A stretch of 64,000 nt of DNA from Actinomycetota bacterium (GCA_009701885.1 WLJH01000019.1:1-64000); one strand, 5' to 3'; shown: positions 8,525-19,412, numbered from the stretch's first letter. Notes: a model not told the origin generated them from the sequence alone. A program made the numbers and translations.

Positions 8525-11080
8525 ATGCCTGGAACCAACCTCACGCGGGACGAGGCGGCCACCCGCGCCGCCCTCCTCAACGTCACGTCGTACACCATCG
8601 ACCTGGACCTCACGACGGGCGAGAAGACCTTCGCCTCCACGACCACCCTCGAGTTCTCCTGCCGGGAGCCCGGCGCGAGCACCTTCGCCGACCTCGTCGG
8701 CGCGACGGTGCACGAGATCACGCTCAACGGCGAGAGCATCGACCCGACCACGGCGTACGCCGACAGCCGGATCACCCTCGAGGGCCTGCAGGCCGAGAAC
8801 ACCCTCGTGGTCCGCGCCGACTGCACCTACTCCCACACCGGCGAGGGCCTGCACCGCTTCGTGGACCCGGTCGACGGCCGTGTCTACCTCTACAGCCAGT
8901 TCGAGGTGCCCGACGCCCGCCGCGTCTTCACCACCTTCGAGCAGCCGGACCTGAAGTCGGTCTTCACCTTCCGCGTCGTCGCCCCGGAGGACTGGAAGGT
9001 CGTCTCCAACGCCCCCTCCCCCGAGCCGCAGCCGCTGGGCGAGGGCAAGGCCCTGTTCGCCTTCGAGCCCACCGAGAGGATGTCGACCTACATCACGGCG
9101 CTCATCGCCGGTGAGTACCACGAGGTGCAGGACACCTACGAGGGCAAGCACGGCACCATCCCGCTGGGCCACTACTGCCGCCAGTCGCTGGTGGAGTACC
9201 TCGAGCGCGACCGCGCCGAGATCGTCGCGCTGACCCGCCAGGGCTTCGAGTTCTTCGAGGAGTTCTTCGACTTCCCCTACCCGTTCGGCAAGTACGACCA
9301 GCTCTACGTGCCGGAGTACAACATGGGCGCGATGGAGAACGCCGGCGCCGTGACGCTGCGCGACGAGTACCTCCCTCGTTCCCGCCAGCCGCGCTCGTTC
9401 TACGAGTTCCGCGCCTCGGTGATCCTGCACGAGATGGCGCACATGTGGTTCGGCGACCTCGTGACCATGAAGTGGTGGGACGACCTCTGGCTCAACGAGT
9501 CCTTCGCCGAGTGGGCCTGCTACCACGCCGAGGTCGAGGCCACCGAGTACACCGACGCCTGGACCGGCTTCGCCAACGCGCGCAAGCAGACCGGCTACCG
9601 CCAGGACCAGATGCCCTCGACCCACCCGATCGCGGCGGACAACCACGACCTGCACGCGGTCGAGGTCAACTTCGACATGATCACCTACGCCAAGGGCGCC
9701 TCGGTGCTCAAGCAGCTGGTGGCCTGGGTCGGCATCGAGGACTTCATCGCCGGCATCCGGCAGTACTTCAAGGACTTCGCCTTCGGGAACTCCGAGTTCA
9801 CCGACCTGCTGGCCGCGCTCGAGAAGGCCTCGGGCCGCGAGCTCACCTCGTGGGCCCAGGAGTGGCTGCAGACCGCGGGCGTCAACACCCTCGCCCCGGA
9901 GTTCTCGCTCGCCGACGACGGGACCTACGAGCGGCTGGCCGTGCGCCAGACCGCGCACCCCGACTGGCCGACGTTGCGTCGCCACCGCATCGGGATCGGC
10001 TGCTACTCCTGGAACGCCGAGCGCACCTCGCTGGTCCGCACCCGCTACGTCGAGACCGACGTCGAGGGCGAGCTGACCGAGATCGCCGAGCTCGTCGGCG
10101 AGACCCAGCCCGACCTGCTGCTGCTCAACGACGCGGACCTGACCTACGCCAAGATCCGCCTCGACGAGCGCTCGCGCGCCACCGCCATCGAGGGCCTCTC
10201 GCGCCTCGACGACTCCCTGGCCCGTGCGCTGGTCTGGGGCGCGGCGTGGGACATGACCCGCGACGCGGAGATGCCGGCGACCGACTACGTCGAGCTGGTG
10301 CTGGCCAACATCGGCCAGGAGACCGACGCCTGGGGCGTCTCGCGGATCCCCGCGACCGCCGCCACGGCCGCCACCCTCTACTCCGCGCCGGAGCACCGTG
10401 ACGCGCTGCGCAGCCGCTGGGAGCAGGGCCTGCGCGAGCTGGCGCTGGCCGCCGAGGCCGGCTCGGACCAGCAGCTCACCTTCGTGCGCGCGTACGCCGG
10501 GGCAGCCCGTTCCGAGGAGGCGCTCACCTGGGTGGCCGGCCTGCTCGACGGCACCGAGGTCCTCGAGGGCCTCGCGGTCGACCAGGATCTGCGCTGGAGC
10601 CTGATCACCTCGCTCGCCGCCGCCGGCCGCGCCGGCTCGCGGATCGAGGACGAGCTCGGCACCGACACCACCATCTCCGGCCAGGAGCACGCGGCCGCGG
10701 CCCGGGCCGCCCAGCCCGACGCCGAGGCCAAGCACGAGGCCTGGCGGCTCGCGGTGCTCGACTCCTCAACGCCCAACGAGACCGCGCGCTCGATCACGCT
10801 CGCGTTCCCCCGGGCCGGCCAGGAGGAGCTGCTGGCGCCGTACGTCGAGGAGTACCTCTCGGCAGCGGAGACCGTCTGGGAGAGCCTCGGCACCCACCGC
10901 GCCTCCGTGGTCCTGGACTACATCTTCCCGGCGACCCTGGCCTCGGACGCGCTCGTCACCCGGGTGCGCGAGTGGCTGGACACCAGCGAGGCGCCGGCCC
11001 CGGCCAAGCGCTACGTGCAGGAGAACCTCGCCGACGTCCAACGGGCCCTGGCCGCCCAGGCCTGCGACGCCGCGCGCTGA
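8525..11080 (+). CDS. pepN: Aminopeptidase N (M1 family zinc metallopeptidase)
   Basis: An 851-residue cytoplasmic aminopeptidase that removes N-terminal residues from peptides. The exopeptidase motif GAMEN is at about 268-272. The zinc site HEMAH is at 302-306, with the third ligand Glu325 after 18 residues (WLNESFAEW). The C-terminal ERAP1-like helical domain fills residues 500-851. Of two candidate starts (8513 and 8525) the second, MPGTNLTRDEA, matches the way family members begin as I recall; GGCGGTGA lies upstream. The gene stands alone, divergent from the CHAP gene. Confidence 0.95.
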   Translation: MPGTNLTRDEAATRAALLNVTSYTIDLDLTTGEKTFASTTTLEFSCREPGASTFADLVGATVHEITLNGESIDPTTAYADSRITLEGLQAENTLVVRADCTYSHTGEGLHRFVDPVDGRVYLYSQFEVPDARRVFTTFEQPDLKSVFTFRVVAPEDWKVVSNAPSPEPQPLGEGKALFAFEPTERMSTYITALIAGEYHEVQDTYEGKHGTIPLGHYCRQSLVEYLERDRAEIVALTRQGFEFFEEFFDFPYPFGKYDQLYVPEYNMGAMENAGAVTLRDEYLPRSRQPRSFYEFRASVILHEMAHMWFGDLVTMKWWDDLWLNESFAEWACYHAEVEATEYTDAWTGFANARKQTGYRQDQMPSTHPIAADNHDLHAVEVNFDMITYAKGASVLKQLVAWVGIEDFIAGIRQYFKDFAFGNSEFTDLLAALEKASGRELTSWAQEWLQTAGVNTLAPEFSLADDGTYERLAVRQTAHPDWPTLRRHRIGIGCYSWNAERTSLVRTRYVETDVEGELTEIAELVGETQPDLLLLNDADLTYAKIRLDERSRATAIEGLSRLDDSLARALVWGAAWDMTRDAEMPATDYVELVLANIGQETDAWGVSRIPATAATAATLYSAPEHRDALRSRWEQGLRELALAAEAGSDQQLTFVRAYAGAARSEEALTWVAGLLDGTEVLEGLAVDQDLRWSLITSLAAAGRAGSRIEDELGTDTTISGQEHAAAARAAQPDAEAKHEAWRLAVLDSSTPNETARSITLAFPRAGQEELLAPYVEEYLSAAETVWESLGTHRASVVLDYIFPATLASDALVTRVREWLDTSEAPAPAKRYVQENLADVQRALAAQACDAAR

Positions 11081-11125
11081 CGCAGGACGCGGGTGGGGTG
11101 GTCGCCGTCGGCGACCGCCTCACCC

Positions 11126-11190
11126 GGTCTCGACACGCGGGTCGCGGCTTCGTCCCTCAGCCGCGCCGCTCGCTCGACCACCGACGAACG
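11126..11190. repeat. Dispersed REP-like palindromic element (GGTCTCGAC...CTCGACCACC type)
   Basis: Between pepN and the DUF5130 gene lies GGTCTCGACACGC, a 7-bp hairpin (CGCGGCT/AGCCGCG, 11143-11149 and 11159-11165), then CGCTCGACCACCGACGAAC. This arrangement resembles the short repeats seen many times in Nocardioides intergenic regions. It is probably untranslated and may help terminate the convergent transcripts on either side. Confidence 0.55.
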
Positions 11191-11209
11191 GCCCGCTGGC
11201 GCGGTCCGT

Positions 11210-11608
11210 TCAGGCGCGAGCAGTGGGGAGCTGCGGCGGGCGGGCGCGCTCGGCGAGCATCTCGATGCCGCGACGCAGGCCGCCGGCCAGGTCGCCGTTG
11301 GCGAAGTCGGTGCGCATGTGCAGCACGACCAGCTCGACGGCGGCGTCGCTGAGGTGACGACGTACGTCGCCGCCGGTCACGACCTCGAGCAGGCGGCGGG
11401 TCGGGTCGACCATCACCACGATGCTGCGCGCGGGCGCGACCAGCGTGTTGTGCAAGCGGGTCGCGAAGGCCCGGGGGTCCTCGCCCTCGACGTTGCCCAC
11501 GAAGACCGAGATCTCCGCCCGGCAGGTCTGCTCCGCACGACGGATCGTCGCGTCGAGCAGGGCGTGCTCGCGGGCGGAGAAGGGGTCACCAGCGGGCACT
11601 GGCCCCAC
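11210..11608 (-). CDS. DUF5130 / TPM-fold family protein
   Basis: A 132-residue soluble protein resembling the actinobacterial DUF5130 family, related to the TPM fold. Visible features are FSAREHALLDATIRRAE at the N-terminus, AEISVFVG, ARSIVVMVDPTRRLLEVVTGG and a C-terminal helix FANGDLAGGLRRGIEML. The function is not established; TPM domains occur in phosphatase-like or membrane-quality-control proteins. The GTG start at 11608 (11599 is an alternative) lies inside the 3' end of the preceding small membrane-protein gene, a 23-nt overlap that implies co-translation and a shared role. Confidence 0.7.
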   Translation of the reverse strand: MGPVPAGDPFSAREHALLDATIRRAEQTCRAEISVFVGNVEGEDPRAFATRLHNTLVAPARSIVVMVDPTRRLLEVVTGGDVRRHLSDAAVELVVLHMRTDFANGDLAGGLRRGIEMLAERARPPQLPTARA

Positions 11609-11939
11609 CCGACCGGGAGTCGTCGCCGTCGGGGCCGGCGAGCTCGCCGGCGGTCTTGCGCGGACCGCCGATCCACTGGTTCTCCACCTGCGGGGCGTGC
11701 GGCTTCACGCTCTCGCCGCGGGCCAGCGGCGGGCCGTAGACGAACGCGGTGAGCAGGACGGCCAGACCGATCGGCAGCAGCACCGCGATGAGGATGACGA
11801 ACGTCGGGTCGACCGGGTCGGGGTCCGACCAGCCGACGGGCACCTCGGCGGCGGCCGGGGCGGCGGTCAGCAGCGCGACGGTGACGGCGGCGAGGGCGAC
11901 GGCGAGGCCACGGCGGGCGAGGTTCACGAACGAGGTCAC
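11586..11939 (-). CDS. Small membrane protein, partner of the DUF5130 protein
   Basis: A 117-residue protein of unknown function. Residues about 10-30 form a signal-peptide-like hydrophobic segment ending AAPAAAEVP. Residues about 45-68 form a second membrane span (TFVILIAVLLPIGLAVLLTAFVYG). The rest is a polar tail containing ENQWIGGPRKTAGEL. The GTG start at 11939 has TATCCT 7 nt upstream (leaderless pattern) and no Shine-Dalgarno. Its overlap with the DUF5130 gene suggests a membrane anchor and soluble-subunit pair; this is inference. Confidence 0.7.
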   Translation of the reverse strand: MTSFVNLARRGLAVALAAVTVALLTAAPAAAEVPVGWSDPDPVDPTFVILIAVLLPIGLAVLLTAFVYGPPLARGESVKPHAPQVENQWIGGPRKTAGELAGPDGDDSRSGGASARW

Positions 11940-12075
11940 GCGCGCCAGGATAGAGGCTCGCGGACCCGCGCCCGAACCGGTCCCGCGGGAGCGGGCCCGG
12001 ACGTGACCGGGCTCGCACCGGACCCCACGGGCGGGTGGTTCGGCTCCGCGGCACGATCCCGGTTTACTGGCCGGC

Positions 12076-13134
12076 ATGCCACCACACACGCCTTTCCTGG
12101 CCCTGCCCCTGGCCGAGACGTGCGCGGACGACGAGCAGGTGTGCACGTGGGTCCTCGGCCGCACCGACAACCAGACCCTCGCCACCGCTGCCGACCTGTT
12201 CATCGGCACCCCGTTGCAGCTGTTGGGGCTGCTCCTGCTCGGCCTGGGCCTGCGGTGGGTGCTGCACCGCCTGGTCGACCGGCTGGTCAGCCGCGCCCAG
12301 GAGGGGGTGCTGCCCGACCACATCGGCAAGTTCTCCCGGCGCCGCGGTAAGGAGACCGTGGCCCGGGACGCTGCCACCTTCAACCGGAGGGTGCAGCGCG
12401 CCCGGACCATGGGCAGCCTGCTGAAGTCGGTCATCACCGGCGTGCTGCTGGCGATCGTCGGCACGATGATGCTGAGCGAGGTCGGCGTCAACATCGCCCC
12501 GATCATCGCCAGTGCCGGCATCGTCGGCATCGCCCTCGGCTTCGGCGCCCAGTCGCTCGTGAGCGACTTCCTCTCGGGCGTCTTCATGATCTTCGAGGAC
12601 CAGTACGGCGTGGGCGACGAGGTCGACCTCGACGGCACCGTCGGCACCGTCGAGGCGGTCTCCCTGCGCGTCACCCGCTTGCGCGACATCAACGGCACCG
12701 TCTGGTACGTCCGCAACGGCGAGATCAGCCGGGTCGGCAACATGAGCCAGAACTGGGCGCGCACCGTGCTCGACGTCTCCGTCGGCTACGGCGAGGACCT
12801 CACGAAGGTGCGCCGCGTGCTCGAGGACGTCGCCCACGACCTGTGGGACGACGAGGACTTCAAGGGCGAGATCCTGGAGGAGCCCTCGGTGTGGGGCGTG
12901 CAGGACCTCGGTGTCGACGGGATCCTGGTGCGCGTCGCGCTCAAGACCGCCCCCGGGCTCCAGTGGGGCATCGCGCGCGAGATGCGCATGCGCATCAAGA
13001 ACCGCTTCGAGCACGAGGGCATCGAGATCCCCTTCCCGCAGCGGGTCGTGTGGCACCGCGGCGAACCGGCGGCCGAGGTCGCCGGCGCCAGCGCCAGCAG
13101 GGCGACCGGAGCGGGCGAGCAGCCGCCCGCCTGA
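12076..13134 (+). CDS. MscS-family mechanosensitive ion channel
   Basis: A 352-residue inner-membrane channel that opens under hypo-osmotic tension. A hydrophobic span at about 43-62 precedes a basic cytoplasmic loop. The pore-lining region follows (SVITGVLLAIVGTMMLSEVGV, then PIIASAGIVGIALGFGAQSLVSDFLSG, the classic TM3 motif). The beta domain (DQYGVGDEVDLDGTVGTVEAVSLRVTRLRD) and alpha/beta vestibule complete the protein, with an Ala/Ser-rich tail. A strong hairpin terminator follows 24 nt after the stop. Confidence 0.93.
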   Translation: MPPHTPFLALPLAETCADDEQVCTWVLGRTDNQTLATAADLFIGTPLQLLGLLLLGLGLRWVLHRLVDRLVSRAQEGVLPDHIGKFSRRRGKETVARDAATFNRRVQRARTMGSLLKSVITGVLLAIVGTMMLSEVGVNIAPIIASAGIVGIALGFGAQSLVSDFLSGVFMIFEDQYGVGDEVDLDGTVGTVEAVSLRVTRLRDINGTVWYVRNGEISRVGNMSQNWARTVLDVSVGYGEDLTKVRRVLEDVAHDLWDDEDFKGEILEEPSVWGVQDLGVDGILVRVALKTAPGLQWGIAREMRMRIKNRFEHEGIEIPFPQRVVWHRGEPAAEVAGASASRATGAGEQPPA

Positions 13135-13158
13135 CCGACGCACCACCGTCCTGACGCG

Positions 13159-13192
13159 CGAAGGGCCGGTCCCCCGCGGGACCGGCCCTTCG
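13159..13192. terminator. Bidirectional intrinsic terminator between mscS and osmC genes
   Basis: A 14-bp perfect stem (13159-13172 with 13179-13192, CGAAGGGCCGGTCC) around the 6-nt loop CCCGCG, placed between convergent stops. There is no U-tract, as is usual in this GC-rich background. Confidence 0.85.
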
Positions 13193-13210
13193 TCGTACGG
13201 CGTGGCCGCG

Positions 13211-13639
13211 TCAGCTCGCGAGCGAGGCGTCCAGGGTGATCGTGGTGCCGGCGAGCGCCTTGCTGACCGGGCAGTTGGCCTTGGCGCCCTCGGCGGCCTC
13301 GACGAACTGCTCCTCGGTGATGCCCTCGACGGTGCCGACCACGGTGATCTTGATGCCCGTGATGCCGGTGCCGACGGTGAGCTCGACGTCGGCGCTGGTC
13401 TCCAGGGTGGTCGGCGGGGTGCCGGCCTTGGAAAGACCGGCCGATAGCGCCATGGAGAAGCAGGAGGCGTGGGCCGCGGCGATCAGCTCCTCGGGGCTGG
13501 TCTTGCCGTTGGCCTCCTCCGACCGGGAGGGCCAGGAGACGTCGAAGGTGCCGACACCGGAGGACTGGAGCTCGACGCTGCCGGAGCCCTCGGCGAGGGA
13601 GCCCTGCCAGGTCGTCTTCGCGGTGCGGGTGGTTGCCAT
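13211..13639 (-). CDS. OsmC family peroxiredoxin (organic hydroperoxide resistance type)
   Basis: A 142-residue cytoplasmic thiol peroxidase. Both family cysteines are present: C60 in AAAHASCFSMALS and C123 in AKANCPVSKAL. The N-terminal strand TAKTTWQGSLAEGSG and the TSPEELIAAAHA helix are typical of the OsmC branch. It detoxifies organic or lipid hydroperoxides, reduced by a dithiol partner. The ATG at 13639 is preceded by GAGGAG with good spacing; upstream in-frame sequence to 13774 is not coding. It diverges from the glbO gene across 127 nt. Confidence 0.92.
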   Translation of the reverse strand: MATTRTAKTTWQGSLAEGSGSVELQSSGVGTFDVSWPSRSEEANGKTSPEELIAAAHASCFSMALSAGLSKAGTPPTTLETSADVELTVGTGITGIKITVVGTVEGITEEQFVEAAEGAKANCPVSKALAGTTITLDASLAS

Positions 13640-13666
13640 GGGTGCGACTCCTCGGGTTCTCGGGGT

Positions 13667-13680
13667 GTTCCTTCCGGAAC
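13667..13680. promoter_or_regulatory. Inverted repeat GTTCC-4-GGAAC between osmC and glbO
   Basis: GTTCCTTCCGGAAC is a 5+5 palindrome centred in the divergent spacer. The core CCTTCCGGAAC recurs near 54910, so a shared regulator or promoter element is possible but unproven. Confidence 0.35.
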
Positions 13681-13766
13681 TTTCACGGGGAGGGGCGACG
13701 CCCTCCGGCCCACCACTCTTCCACGCCGGTGACGAGCGGCCACCCCCTCCTCGGCATGATGGACCG

Positions 13767-14144
13767 GTGAGCACCTTCTACGACGAGATCGGCGGCGAGG
13801 AGACGATCACCCGCATCGTCGCGAGGTTCTACGCCGGCGTGGCGACCGACGAGGTCCTGCGACCGATGTACCCCGAGGCCGACCTCGGCCCGGCCGAGGA
13901 GCGCTTCCGGCTCTTCCTCATGCAGTACTGGGGCGGACCCACGACGTACGGCGAGCAGCGCGGGCACCCGCGGCTGCGGATGCGCCACGCCCCGTACGCC
14001 GTGAACCCGACCGCGCGCGACCACTGGCTCAAGCACTTCCGCGACGCCCTCGACGAGGTGGCGCTGCCCCCCGAGCAGGACGCCCAGTTCTGGGACTATG
14101 TCACCCATGCGGCGCAGTTCATGGTGAACACCCACGAGGAGTGA
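13767..14144 (+). CDS. glbO: Group II truncated haemoglobin (trHbO)
   Basis: A 125-residue heme protein closely resembling mycobacterial GlbO. It begins STFYDEIGGEETITRIVARFY, continues PMYPEADLGPAEERFRLFLMQYW, and has the diagnostic GGPTTYGEQRGHPRLRMRHAPY block containing the proximal histidine. Group II globins bind O2 and take part in NO or peroxide chemistry at the membrane. The start is GTG at 13767; earlier in-frame sequence belongs to the divergent osmC spacer. Pairing with OsmC supports an oxidative or nitrosative stress role. Confidence 0.93.
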   Translation: MSTFYDEIGGEETITRIVARFYAGVATDEVLRPMYPEADLGPAEERFRLFLMQYWGGPTTYGEQRGHPRLRMRHAPYAVNPTARDHWLKHFRDALDEVALPPEQDAQFWDYVTHAAQFMVNTHEE

Positions 14145-14165
14145 GCGCACCCCCTGAGCAGCCCG

Positions 14166-15044
14166 TCAGGCGGGGGCCACGGCCGCGACGAGCGGCGCGC
14201 GCACCGACTCCTCGGGCCGGCGCGGGCGCCCGTCGTCGTCGACGAAGACCAACACCACCCGGGCCCGCGCGTGCCGCACCTCGTTCGGCCCGGAACGGTC
14301 GACGACCTCGGTCTCGACGACGACCGAGGTGTTGCCGACGTGCACGACCTGCGTGAACGCGTCGTAGGGCTCGGGGCGGTGCAGCATCGGCACGAGGTGG
14401 TCGATCTCGGCCTGGGCGACGACCACCGACGTGCGGCCGCTACCGGCGGGCACCTCGCCCCACAGCCGCGCCAGCGCGGCGATCCGGGCCTCCTGGAAGT
14501 ACTCCACGTAGGTCACGTTGTTGACGTGCCCGTAGACGTCTACGTCGCTGAAGCGCACGTGCACCGGGTAGTGCCCGACCTCGGTGCGGTGCGGCGACGC
14601 CCACGGCCGCGGCTCAGGCGCCGCCCCCTCGTCGCGGTGCTGCTCCAGTGCCTGCTTCTCCTCGGCCGTCAGTCGGCGCGGTCGCTCCTCGGCGAAGACG
14701 TACGGCGCCATCACGGTCGTCGCGGTGCAGTAGACCGCCCGGGTGCCGTCGGGTCGCTCGTCGAAGACCTCGTAGGCCAGGGTGAAGCTCGCGGCCCGCA
14801 CCTCGACGACCCACACCTCGACCCGCACCGGCTCGAAGCGCAGCAGCATCGACTCCCGGTACCGGACCTGGGTGCTCACCACCACCAGGCCCTCCTCCAG
14901 CTCCGGCGCGCGGAGCCCGGAGCGGTGGCTGCGGAACAGGTCCGCCCGCGCCTCCTGGAGGAAGTCGACGTAGGCCACGTTGTTGACGTGGCCGAGCAGG
15001 TCGAGGTCGGCCCAGCGCACGGGGCACTCGTAGACGTGGCGCAC
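14166..15044 (-). CDS. Tandem hot-dog acyl-CoA thioesterase (4-hydroxybenzoyl-CoA thioesterase type)
   Basis: A 292-residue fusion of two hot-dog domains. Each carries the same active-site segment: DLDLLGHVNNVAYVDFLQEAR near residue 15 and DVDVYGHVNNVTYVEYFQEAR near residue 175. The Asp in each is the expected catalytic or binding residue for hydrolysis of acyl-CoA to free acid and CoA. The GTG at 15044 (MRHVYECPVRW) was chosen because GGGAG lies about 9 nt upstream and the longer frame adds only Gly-rich sequence. Divergent from the thiolase gene, consistent with a fatty-acyl-CoA role. Confidence 0.85.
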   Translation of the reverse strand: MRHVYECPVRWADLDLLGHVNNVAYVDFLQEARADLFRSHRSGLRAPELEEGLVVVSTQVRYRESMLLRFEPVRVEVWVVEVRAASFTLAYEVFDERPDGTRAVYCTATTVMAPYVFAEERPRRLTAEEKQALEQHRDEGAAPEPRPWASPHRTEVGHYPVHVRFSDVDVYGHVNNVTYVEYFQEARIAALARLWGEVPAGSGRTSVVVAQAEIDHLVPMLHRPEPYDAFTQVVHVGNTSVVVETEVVDRSGPNEVRHARARVVLVFVDDDGRPRRPEESVRAPLVAAVAPA

Positions 15045-15182
15045 CCGCAGATGCTCCCAGAGGCCACCGGTCCCGATCCCCACCACCCGGCCTCCCGGGA
15101 CGTGACCACCGCCACTCCCCGCCCCCACGCTCGAGCACTAGGGTGAGGCGACCCGAGACCCGCACAGAGAAGAGCGCACTCC

Positions 15183-16400
15183 ATGCCCGAAGCAGTCATC
15201 GTCTCCGCCGCGCGCACGCCGATCGGCCGCGCCAACAAGGGCTCGCTCAAGGACTTCCGTCCCGACGACCTGAGCGCCTTCGCCATCCAGGCCGCGCTCG
15301 ACAAGATCCCCGCGCTGGACCCCACGACGATCGAGGACCTCTACCTCGGCTGCGGTCTCCCGGGCGGTGAGTCCGGCAACAACATGGCCCGGATCGTCAC
15401 CACGCTCCTCGGGCTCGAGGTCCCCGGTGCCACCACGACCCGCTACTGCGCCTCCTCGGTGCAGACGACCCGGATGGCCTTCCACGCCATCAAGGCCGGC
15501 GAGGGCGACATCTTCGTCTCCGCCGGCGTGGAGACCGTGTCCCGCTTCGCCAAGGGCACCTCCGACCACTGGCCCGACACCAAGAACCCGAAGTTCGCCG
15601 ACGCGCAGGTGCGCACCGACGAGGCGGCCAAGGGCGGCGGCGGGGCGTGGCACGACCCCCGCGAGGACGGCCTGCTCCCCGACATCTACATCGCGATGGG
15701 CCAGACCGCCGAGAACGTCGCCACCCTGCGCGGCCTGCGCCGTGAGGAGCTCGACGAGTTCGGCGTGCGCTCGCAGAACCTCGCCGAGAAGGCGATCAAC
15801 GACGGCTTCTGGGCCCGCGAGATCACCCCGGTGACCCTGCCCGACGGCACCGTGGTCTCCACGGACGACGGCCCGCGAGCCGGGGTCACCTACGATGCGC
15901 TCTCGCAGCTGCAGCCGGTCTTCCGCCCCGACGGCGTCGTCACCGCCGGCAACTGCTGCGCCCTCAACGACGGCGCCGCCGCGGTCGTCATCATGAGCGA
16001 CACCAAGGCCGCCGAGCTCGGTCTCACCCCGCTCGCGCGCATCGTCTCCACCGGCGTCTCGGGCCTCTCCCCCGAGATCATGGGCCTCGGCCCGGTCGAG
16101 GCGACCAAGAACGCGCTGAAGCACGCCGGCATGAGCATCGGCGACATCGACCTGGTCGAGATCAACGAGGCGTTCGCCGCCCAGGTCGTGCCGTCCTACC
16201 AGGACCTCGGCATCGACATCGACCGGCTCAACGTCAACGGCGGCGCGATCGCGGTCGGCCACCCCTTCGGCATGACCGGCGCCCGGCTGCAGAACACCAT
16301 GCTCAACAGCCTGGACTGGCACGACAAGACCACCGGCCTGATCACCATGTGCGTCGGTGGCGGCCAGGGCATGGCGCTCATCCTCGAGCGGCTCTCCTGA
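15183..16400 (+). CDS. Acetyl-CoA C-acyltransferase (thiolase)
   Basis: A 405-residue degradative-type thiolase that cleaves 3-ketoacyl-CoA with CoA in beta-oxidation. The acyl-accepting Cys89 is in [10 protein letters not shown]; His360 in [12 protein letters not shown] and Cys390 in [12 protein letters not shown] complete the site, with NEAFA upstream. No membrane segments are seen. AGAAGAGCG precedes the ATG. The gene is followed by a strong hairpin terminator and faces the acyl-CoA thioesterase gene across a 138-nt divergent promoter region. Confidence 0.95.
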   Translation: MPEAVIVSAARTPIGRANKGSLKDFRPDDLSAFAIQAALDKIPALDPTTIEDLYLGCGLPGGESGNNMARIVTTLLGLEVPGATTTRYCASSVQTTRMAFHAIKAGEGDIFVSAGVETVSRFAKGTSDHWPDTKNPKFADAQVRTDEAAKGGGGAWHDPREDGLLPDIYIAMGQTAENVATLRGLRREELDEFGVRSQNLAEKAINDGFWAREITPVTLPDGTVVSTDDGPRAGVTYDALSQLQPVFRPDGVVTAGNCCALNDGAAAVVIMSDTKAAELGLTPLARIVSTGVSGLSPEIMGLGPVEATKNALKHAGMSIGDIDLVEINEAFAAQVVPSYQDLGIDIDRLNVNGGAIAVGHPFGMTGARLQNTMLNSLDWHDKTTGLITMCVGGGQGMALILERLS

Positions 16401-16436
16401 CCCCAGGCCCCGCGGTCGAGGCCGCACCTGCACCGC

Positions 16437-16471
16437 ACGACGCGCCGACCGGCTCCCGGTCGGCGCGTCGT
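16437..16471 (+). terminator. Intrinsic terminator after the thiolase gene
   Basis: A 16-bp perfect stem (16437-16452 with 16456-16471) and a 3-nt loop CTC, 37 nt after the thiolase stop. Confidence 0.85.
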
Positions 16472-16515
16472 CGCGTCCCGGCCCCACGTGCGTCGGCACC
16501 GGGTCCGCGTCGTCC

Positions 16516-16521
16516 TAGGAT
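16516..16521 (+). promoter_or_regulatory. -10 hexamer TAGGAT for the MarR gene
   Basis: Six-nt spacer to the GTG start. Confidence 0.55.
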
Positions 16522-16527
16522 GCGCGG

Positions 16528-17022
16528 GTGCCCTACCGCGACCAGACCACCGAGACCCGCTGGCTGACGCCGGAGGAGCAGAAGGCGTGGCGTGCCCTGG
16601 TCATGGGGACCACGCTGCTCTTCGACCGGCTCGACGCCGACCTGCGCCGCTCCTTCGACCTGTCCCTCACCGAGTACGAGATCCTCGTGCGGCTCAGCGA
16701 GCGCGACGGCCGGCTGCGCATGGCGCAGCTCGCCGACGCCCTCGCCCACTCCCGCAGCCGGGTGACGCACACCGTGGCCCGGATGGAGAAGGCCGGTCTC
16801 GTTCAGCGCGGGGCCTCCCCGGAGGACGGACGCGGCATCGTGTGCTCGATGACCGAGCAGGGGTGGGACCTGCTGCGACGCGCCGCTGCCGAGCACGTCA
16901 CCAGCGTGCGGACCAACCTGGTCGACCTCGCCTCGCCCGAGGACTTCGCCGCCGTCGCCCGGGTCATGGACGCGGTCTCGGACCGGCTGGTCGCCGGGCA
17001 CCCGGAGGCGGAGATCCGCTGA
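16528..17022 (+). CDS. MarR family transcriptional regulator
   Basis: A 164-residue winged-helix dimer. The N-terminal helices ([30 protein letters not shown]) dimerise. The DNA-binding core runs from [26 protein letters not shown] through [20 protein letters not shown], and the wing carries the basic ASPEDGRG motif. Target and ligand are unknown; no adjacent divergently transcribed target is present, since the neighbour ettA is convergent with only 10 nt between stops. The GTG start follows TAGGAT by 6 nt. Confidence 0.9.
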   Translation: MPYRDQTTETRWLTPEEQKAWRALVMGTTLLFDRLDADLRRSFDLSLTEYEILVRLSERDGRLRMAQLADALAHSRSRVTHTVARMEKAGLVQRGASPEDGRGIVCSMTEQGWDLLRRAAAEHVTSVRTNLVDLASPEDFAAVARVMDAVSDRLVAGHPEAEIR

Positions 17023-17032
17023 CGCGTCTGCG

Positions 17033-18715
<1,683 letters not shown>

Positions 18716-18723
18716 GGTCCCCG

Positions 18724-18729
18724 AGCCTA
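18724..18729 (-). promoter_or_regulatory. -10 hexamer TAGGCT for ettA
   Basis: Eight-nt spacer to the ATG. Confidence 0.55.
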
Positions 18730-18779
18730 CCCACGGGGTCGGGGTGCCTCCGACCCCGGGGAGGGCTCCGACCTCGCCG

Positions 18780-19256
18780 TCAGGCGGCCCGGCTGTCGCC
18801 GGAGTCGGCGCCGGTCCCGGGAGCGGTGTCGGCGCCGACCGCCCCGGCCGGTCCCTGCTGCTCGGCCCGCACGGTCTCGCTGCCCTGCGCGGCGCGCTGG
18901 GCCCGGGTGAACAGCGACGTCCCCCGGTTGAGGTCGTGGCCCACCGACTGGGCGTCGATCTCGAAGGAGGTCACCTCCACCCCTGCCGCGTTGACCCAGG
19001 TGGAGGCGCGCAGCCGCCCCACCACCACGACCGGGTCGCTGCGGCGCAGCGAGTGGGCGCAGTGCTCCCCCAGGGCCCGCCAGGCGTTCACCGTGAACCA
19101 CTGCGTCGTGTCGTCGCTCCACTCCCCCGTCGCCGGGTGGTAGCGCCGCGGCGTGGCCGCCAGCCGGAAGCTCGCCACGGGGGCGTTGCCCGCCCGACGC
19201 AGCGACACCGGCCCGCCGATCCAGCCCTGCACGGTCACCGTCGTCTCGTTCAGCAC
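18780..19256 (-). CDS. ssb: Single-stranded DNA-binding protein
   Basis: A 158-residue SSB-like OB-fold protein. The fold covers about residues 1-115: NETTVTVQGWIGG at the start, then FRLAATPRRY, WFTVNAWRALGEHCAHSLRRSDPVVVVGRL and SFEIDAQSVGHDL. The C-terminal tail is disordered and acidic but lacks the standard DDDIPF-type tip, so this is likely a secondary paralogue rather than the replication SSB. The GTG at 19256 was chosen because GGAGG lies 8 nt upstream; the longer frame to 19322 has no such signal. Confidence 0.85.
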   Translation of the reverse strand: MLNETTVTVQGWIGGPVSLRRAGNAPVASFRLAATPRRYHPATGEWSDDTTQWFTVNAWRALGEHCAHSLRRSDPVVVVGRLRASTWVNAAGVEVTSFEIDAQSVGHDLNRGTSLFTRAQRAAQGSETVRAEQQGPAGAVGADTAPGTGADSGDSRAA

Positions 19257-19412
19257 CCTGGTCCTCCATCCCCGGGCTCGCCCGGACGTCTCGCGGGAGG
19301 CGGTCGCCCCACCGCGGACCACGGTGCCGGGGTCGGGGCGCCTGCGGGGGCGTCGGGACGGGCGCTGGGGAGACAGGCGCAGGACGCGCGGCTGTGGAGG
19401 GTCGGAGGGCTG

